Source: Asterionellopsis glacialis
Lineage: Eukaryota > Bacillariophyta > Plagiogrammaphyceae > Rhaphoneidales > Asterionellopsidaceae
Assembly: GCA_014885115.2 (NCBI GenBank)
Contig: WKLE02006683.1
Coordinates: 1-20,719 of the forward strand
DNA: 20,719 nt
Direction: 5' to 3'
Below are positions 16,883 to 20,719 of this stretch, one piece after another. The number at the start of each line of letters is the position of its first letter. Positions within the stretch are counted from its first letter, which is position 1. The notes beneath the pieces are model-generated. The model was not told the origin of the DNA, did no database searches, and worked only from the letters and a program-made list of their open reading frames with translations. The translations under genes and the position numbers were made by a program.

Positions 16883-17790
16883 TCAAGCGTAATCCAGACG
16901 CATGAATTTTTCAACCTTGTCTTTGACATAGTCTTCATCTAACTTGAGAACTCCCGAATCTTTAATAACAATTGTACTTCGTGGTACGCCTCCATTCGTT
17001 CCCTGTCTTTCGACAGCTTTCACAGTTGATGATCCTTCTAATACCATACCAAATACTTGTGTTTTTTTGTGTAACCACAATGTCTTGACTGTATTGATAA
17101 AGAATTGTGACCCATTTGTATTTGGTTTACCTGAATTGACATTCGACAATAAGTACAATCTATTTGGTGCTACCTCAAAGGATTCATCTTCAAATCTTTC
17201 ACCATTGTAAATAGTTTCACCACCTGTCCCATCACCATGTGTAAAGTCACCACCCTGAATCATAAAGTTTGGTATGACTCTATGAAATGTGGATCCCTTG
17301 TAACACAAAGGTTTACCTGTCTTTTTACCATTGCCCTTATCGCAAGCACATAATGCACGAAAGTTTTCAACTGCCTTTGGCGCGACATCCCCAAATAATC
17401 CTAAAACAATCCGACCAACATAATTTTCCTCATTCGGATCTGCATTCTCTGATTCAATTTCGACATCCAAATATACAACGTGGGTAATTTTTGGCATTGT
17501 TCTTTACGACCAAATAATAATGATACAGTTGGCCACAAGTATCGAAAAAAATCGAAAGATAGTTCCAAAAAGCACATGTTAAAGAAAGTATGTTAGAGTA
17601 CAGTCACACTATGAACTTCATCCATGCAAAACGCACAATTTTTTATCGGAAAAGTTCCGTGATTATTTCCAACTCACGGTTTTGGGGACATCAATGGTTT
17701 TTCCACTTTTGCCAAAGGAATCTCGAAACCAAAACAAATAGAGGTAAACAGTAGGGTAATGATGAGAGTGAAGCGTAGTGTTCGTGCCAT
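16883..17790 (-). CDS. Secretory-pathway cyclophilin (peptidyl-prolyl cis-trans isomerase), two exons
   Basis: Exon 1 is 17790-17678 and exon 2 is 17501-16883, giving 243 residues. Exon 1 starts ATGGCACGAACAC and encodes a signal peptide (MARTLRFTLIITLLFTSICF, then GFEIPLAKVEKPL). Donor GTGAGT and acceptor AAAG join CC to A, so the frame runs KPTMPKITHVVYLDVEIES without a break. The cyclophilin domain carries FHRVIPNFMIQGGDFTHGDG, NGSQFFINTVKTLW and VFGMVLEG. The catalytic Arg112, Phe117, Met118, Gln120, Phe171 and Trp180 are present. The position of CypA His126 is Thr185. The protein most resembles cyclophilin B of the ER, a folding catalyst for prolyl bonds. Because Phe follows the likely cleavage site (CFG|F), plastid import as in diatom ASAF-type presequences is a weaker alternative; the acidic residues after it argue for the ER. 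A shorter cytosolic form from the Met at 17497 would need another transcript start. Confidence 0.88.
17502..17677 (-). other. Cyclophilin intron (176 bp)
   Basis: Donor GTGAGT at 17677 and acceptor AG at 17503-17502. The phase matches on both sides, and it separates the signal peptide exon from the catalytic domain. Stops occur in the unspliced frame straight after the donor (CCGTGA). Confidence 0.82.
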
Positions 17791-18874
17791 TGTGTCTTCA
17801 ATTCTGTCTTTCTCCGGTTTTTTCTTTTTCTTTACTCAGCGTAAATCTTGAGGTGATCGGGGTATGTCGACTTTCAGAAAGTTGTTGATTATGATGTATT
17901 CTAATGCTATTCAAATCCTCTCCTCTGGGTACCGTATCTAGTGCGGCAAGGATAAAACAGCAAAAGGGTGGACCGTTTACGCAGCGCCCGGCAGTCCACA
18001 GGAAAAAGATGAGAATAATGCATGCATGTCGTGATGAATACAACATCACAACGTCGAGATTTTCCGGACCAGGGGTAAGTTCTTCAACGGTCGCCAAAAA
18101 AAAGAAAATTGTTTCTCGTAGAATCAATCCTAGAAAGCTACTACCTTCCTAGCTCAAATCTTGATCTCTCTAGAGTGTCTGTCTATCCTACGGTATCTTG
18201 ATTTGTCCGAAGCTTTGGACATTTTGTTGTAGGTGGTGTTACCGATTACATTCACTCCCTGACATAAACCAAAAATCCCACCCCCCTCGGGACAGATTTT
18301 CCGTGCCTTCATCTGGATTTTTTTTTTCATTTTCGACCCCAACACCCTGGGAATTTTCCATTTTCATCCATTATTTGACCAGAAGTGAGCATCAATCCTT
18401 TTAGCAATAACATATATTAGTTAGAATCTGGCCTGAAATTGACTTCGACTAACATTTCAAAAATAACACTGAAATCACTAATAACATGAAATTTATGCTA
18501 ATTTACCAGTACTCAACAACCTCACAGTGAATTTCAGGATGGATTATATTAGTTTATTTATGCATCTAATGGTTGTGATTGGAACAATTAAGTCAGAATT
18601 GTTGTTTGAGTTGTCAAAATTGACATTGTTGTTAGTCTTGTAAAAAAGAGTATTTTTTCATCAATCTTTTGTGTGTAGCCTTCAGTAGATCAGTTCATAG
18701 GATTCTTGTTTCTTTCTTCCAAATCCAGTCAGTACTGAGCAAAATCATTTAGAAAACACACAGAAATTACTTAGGCATTTATAAGCCATAACACCACTTT
18801 AATGGCAGTTTCTACCAATAGCACAACCATGTCATCAGATGATAAAGGTGGTTATTATCAACACTAGTAAATAA
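17791..18874. other. 5' flank of cyclophilin and gene-poor DNA
   Basis: The first 100-300 bases must hold the cyclophilin promoter; no TATA box is clear. Frames at 17798-18127 (minus), 17904-18152 (plus) and 18198-18404 (plus) overlap one another and resemble no family. From about 18400 the sequence becomes markedly A/T-rich with no structure that I can support. Confidence 0.4.
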
Positions 18875-19222
18875 GACAAACAAAAGATAAAGGAAAAGCA
18901 AGAAGATCAGAGAGTAAAAAGACAAATACCAAAAGGTATTGACCGAGTTAGTGACAATCTGGCAAACACTCTTTTATGACTAGAAATTGAAGCCTGGGAT
19001 AACTCCCACTTTAAACTTGAATGCAAGTTGGTGGAAATGGAGTACAACAGTAAAAGAGTGAATGGGTTGATGGCTTCAGTTCTCAAGAAAAGAATGTTTC
19101 AATCACAAGAGAAGATTGATGAAGCCAAGAAGAGGGTAGAGGAAAAAGAATAGGAAATAGATAGTGACAAAAATGAAAGCATAAAGAGTAAGAAAAAAGT
19201 CACGCAAGAGAAATTATCTTAG
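18875..19222 (+). pseudogene. Broken coiled-coil reading frame, unrecognised
   Basis: One plus-strand frame reads a charged, helix-like peptide over 116 codons, interrupted by TGA at 18977-18979 and TAG at 19151-19153 and ending at TAG 19220-19222. The middle part includes LEIEAWDNSHFKLECKLVEM and then VLKKRMFQSQEKIDEAKKRV, both with regular spacing of hydrophobic residues. This looks like the C-terminal coiled coil of a decayed gene. Such Lys/Glu-rich tails occur in DNA-binding partner proteins of some transposons, but nothing here proves that. A chance frame in A-rich DNA is possible. Confidence 0.3.
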
Positions 19223-19502
19223 AGGATAATGATGACAACAACAGTATTAGTTACTTAATGCCAAAGTAAGAATCAGAAACAAAAAAAGAACCAGAACAAT
19301 AAGCCATACTAGTATAAGCAATAGAACTAGTAAAAATTGAACAACAACCATCTACATTGTACTGCAGTAAAGTAGCTTTTACAATAAAAATAATAATAAT
19401 ATGATGTTCTTGATGTTACAGAATTCTTTTTGTTGTAACTCTCTCTTTTTGTTCATGGTTTATGTTTTGGTTTTGAAGCATAAGGGAACTGAGGTCTTGG
19501 TT

Positions 19503-19703
19503 TCAATGGTGTGCTCTCACTTGCAAGCCAATATAGGTGTTTTCCAGCTGAATCATCTTTCGTGAGTCAAGCATGATGGTGAAGAATGCTTTACCAACCA
19601 TAAGGACCTTCCCTTGTTCCCCTTTATATTTACTTGTGAAACTGATCTTCACAATGTCTCCTTTCAATATTTCTTCATTCATCTCACTTTTGTTGTCTTT
19701 CAT
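19503..19703 (-). CDS. Small KOW-like protein or domain fragment
   Basis: This is a 66-codon intact frame beginning ATGAAAGACAAC, with an in-frame TAA two codons upstream of the start. The sequence EEILKGDIVKISFTSKYKGE then QGKVLMVGKAFFTIMLDSRK fits the KOW/SH3-like beta-barrel pattern: GD-x-V-x-I, KYKG-x-x-GKV and a closing beta strand ending IQLENTYIGL. KOW domains bind nucleic acid or protein in transcription and ribosome factors, and short relatives also occur within repetitive elements. Given its solitary place in A/T-rich, gene-poor DNA I think it is an element fragment or a member of a small multicopy family. The role is unknown. Confidence 0.4.
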   Translation of the reverse strand: MKDNKSEMNEEILKGDIVKISFTSKYKGEQGKVLMVGKAFFTIMLDSRKMIQLENTYIGLQVRAHH

Positions 19704-20719
19704 ATCTTATGGGGTTTGTCATTGATTACAATTCTGAAATGGGGTTTTCTTGTTGTTTTATGATGTTGTCATGGATTTTGTTGATTGCAGATATATCATG
19801 TGGGTCATTCTGGTTCCATCTCATCCTTTAAGTATTTATTTAATGAATGAAATTGATGATTCTTTATGTGGCTCTCCTATATGTGTGAGTGTATACATTT
19901 CCCCTCAATCTGTGTATGTGGGTATGTCTCCCCTGAATGCATGCATGTGTGTCCAAGCTACTGTGATTGTTATAGTTGTGTATATATAGTAACTCAGTAT
20001 CTTGTGAACTTAGTAACTTGTGATCATGTGTTTTGGGTATCATCTACCTGGGTGATGGCAATGGGCAGTCTTAAGATTTTGGAGGGAGATTGGAAGATTG
20101 TTGATATTTGCGGATCATGAATCTATATTCATTTGGTGTGCCATATGTACTAGTTTTAGTTGGCAGTTGTACTGAGCTGGAAACATTGCTTCAGCCTCAT
20201 CAGAATGTTTAATAATGGTCCCCCATTTTGCATCACTTGGTAGAGGGAAATGTATTCCATTGCCCTTGATGGAATTTCTGTGGTGTAAATGTTTTAGTTA
20301 GAGTACCTGGACTACCCTTTATATTTGACATCACTAAGGAGTTGGTTCTGGTGCTCTACTAGATACCATGCAAGTAGCCAGCATAAAATGATAAAATGGT
20401 GTTGGTTGTCCAGTGTGATGTAAGGTCTGAAGATATTTACAATGTTGGAGGTTTGGTAATTGTGTACTCCCCACTTTTTTGTGGATCAGTGACAGAGTAG
20501 ATTCAGTGATTGACCATGTGTCCTTATCAGATCAGACATATCCTTACTTGTTGAAGGTGGGGGTGAATGCTCAAATGTCAGTCATAGTCATTGAACATCT
20601 CTTCAAGTTCAGTGGTAGCTAAACCAATTCTTTCCATAAATTTGGTGATGTTATGGCCTTGCACTATGCTGCAACAAATTTGAAAAGTAGTATTGAAAAT
20701 GTTTGAAAAGGAAGTAGAT
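19704..20719. other. A/T-rich right end of the window, no gene assigned
   Basis: TG-rich low-complexity sequence at about 19880-19990 explains the open frames at 19750-19989 and 19866-20120. On the minus strand the stretch 20150-20500 gives scattered coding-like fragments with many stops, which could be a decayed element. I recognise no family. Confidence 0.4.

Noticed and set aside
16883..17497. Cyclophilin as a complete cytosolic single-exon gene
   Set aside because: A signal-peptide exon joins upstream in exact phase with good splice sites, so the Met at 17497 is more likely internal.
17798..18152. Plus and minus frames upstream of cyclophilin
   Set aside because: They overlap each other and the expected promoter region; neither peptide is recognisable.
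19750..20120. Frames 19750-19989 and 19866-20120
   Set aside because: They arise from TG-rich low-complexity sequence; the two frames overlap and encode Cys/Val/Ser-rich noise.

Overview
This window looks like nuclear DNA from a photosynthetic stramenopile, most likely a diatom. The genes are eukaryotic: short GT-AG introns split three conserved proteins. Gene spacing is compact and the intergenic DNA is A/T-rich. Many copies of GTACCAGGTA- and TAGGTCCTA-type words lie between genes. I cannot fix genus or species from sequence alone.

Layout from left to right. (1) Positions 1-600 hold the 3' end of a secreted ExeM/NucH-type endonuclease with a lysine-rich repeat tail. (2) A small minus-strand coiled-coil protein (937-1263) weakly resembles the DASH/Dam1 kinetochore subunit Duo1. 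(3) A 590-residue secretory-pathway calcineurin-like metallophosphoesterase occupies 1770-3542. (4) A 96-residue protein with an evenly spaced twin CX9C motif (4552-4842) is a candidate mitochondrial intermembrane-space protein. (5) A two-exon minus-strand gene (6416-9274) encodes a 913-residue protein with a long disordered N-terminus and kinesin-light-chain-type TPRs. (6) Positions 9275-14534 contain no clear cellular gene. They carry a 938-bp element with 52/53-bp terminal inverted repeats and TTA target duplications (PIF/Harbinger-like), a second and weaker TIR-bounded candidate, and many short palindromes. (7) A three-exon eIF4A gene (14535-16393) converges on (8) a two-exon minus-strand cyclophilin (16883-17790), whose first exon supplies a signal peptide. 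(9) Positions 17791-20719 are gene-poor and A/T-rich, with a broken coiled-coil reading frame and a 66-codon KOW-like ORF that look like remains of mobile or multicopy sequence.

The cellular genes are unrelated housekeeping and secretory functions, not a cluster or operon: translation initiation, protein folding in the secretory system, phosphoester hydrolysis, probable mitochondrial import substrate and TPR scaffold. I found no RNA gene, CRISPR array or viral gene. I also do not see a convincing new multi-gene system. The most informative finds are the spliced signal-peptide exon of the cyclophilin, the Harbinger-like element with its frameshifted passenger reading frame, and the palindromic GTACCAGGTA/TAGGTCCTA word family.
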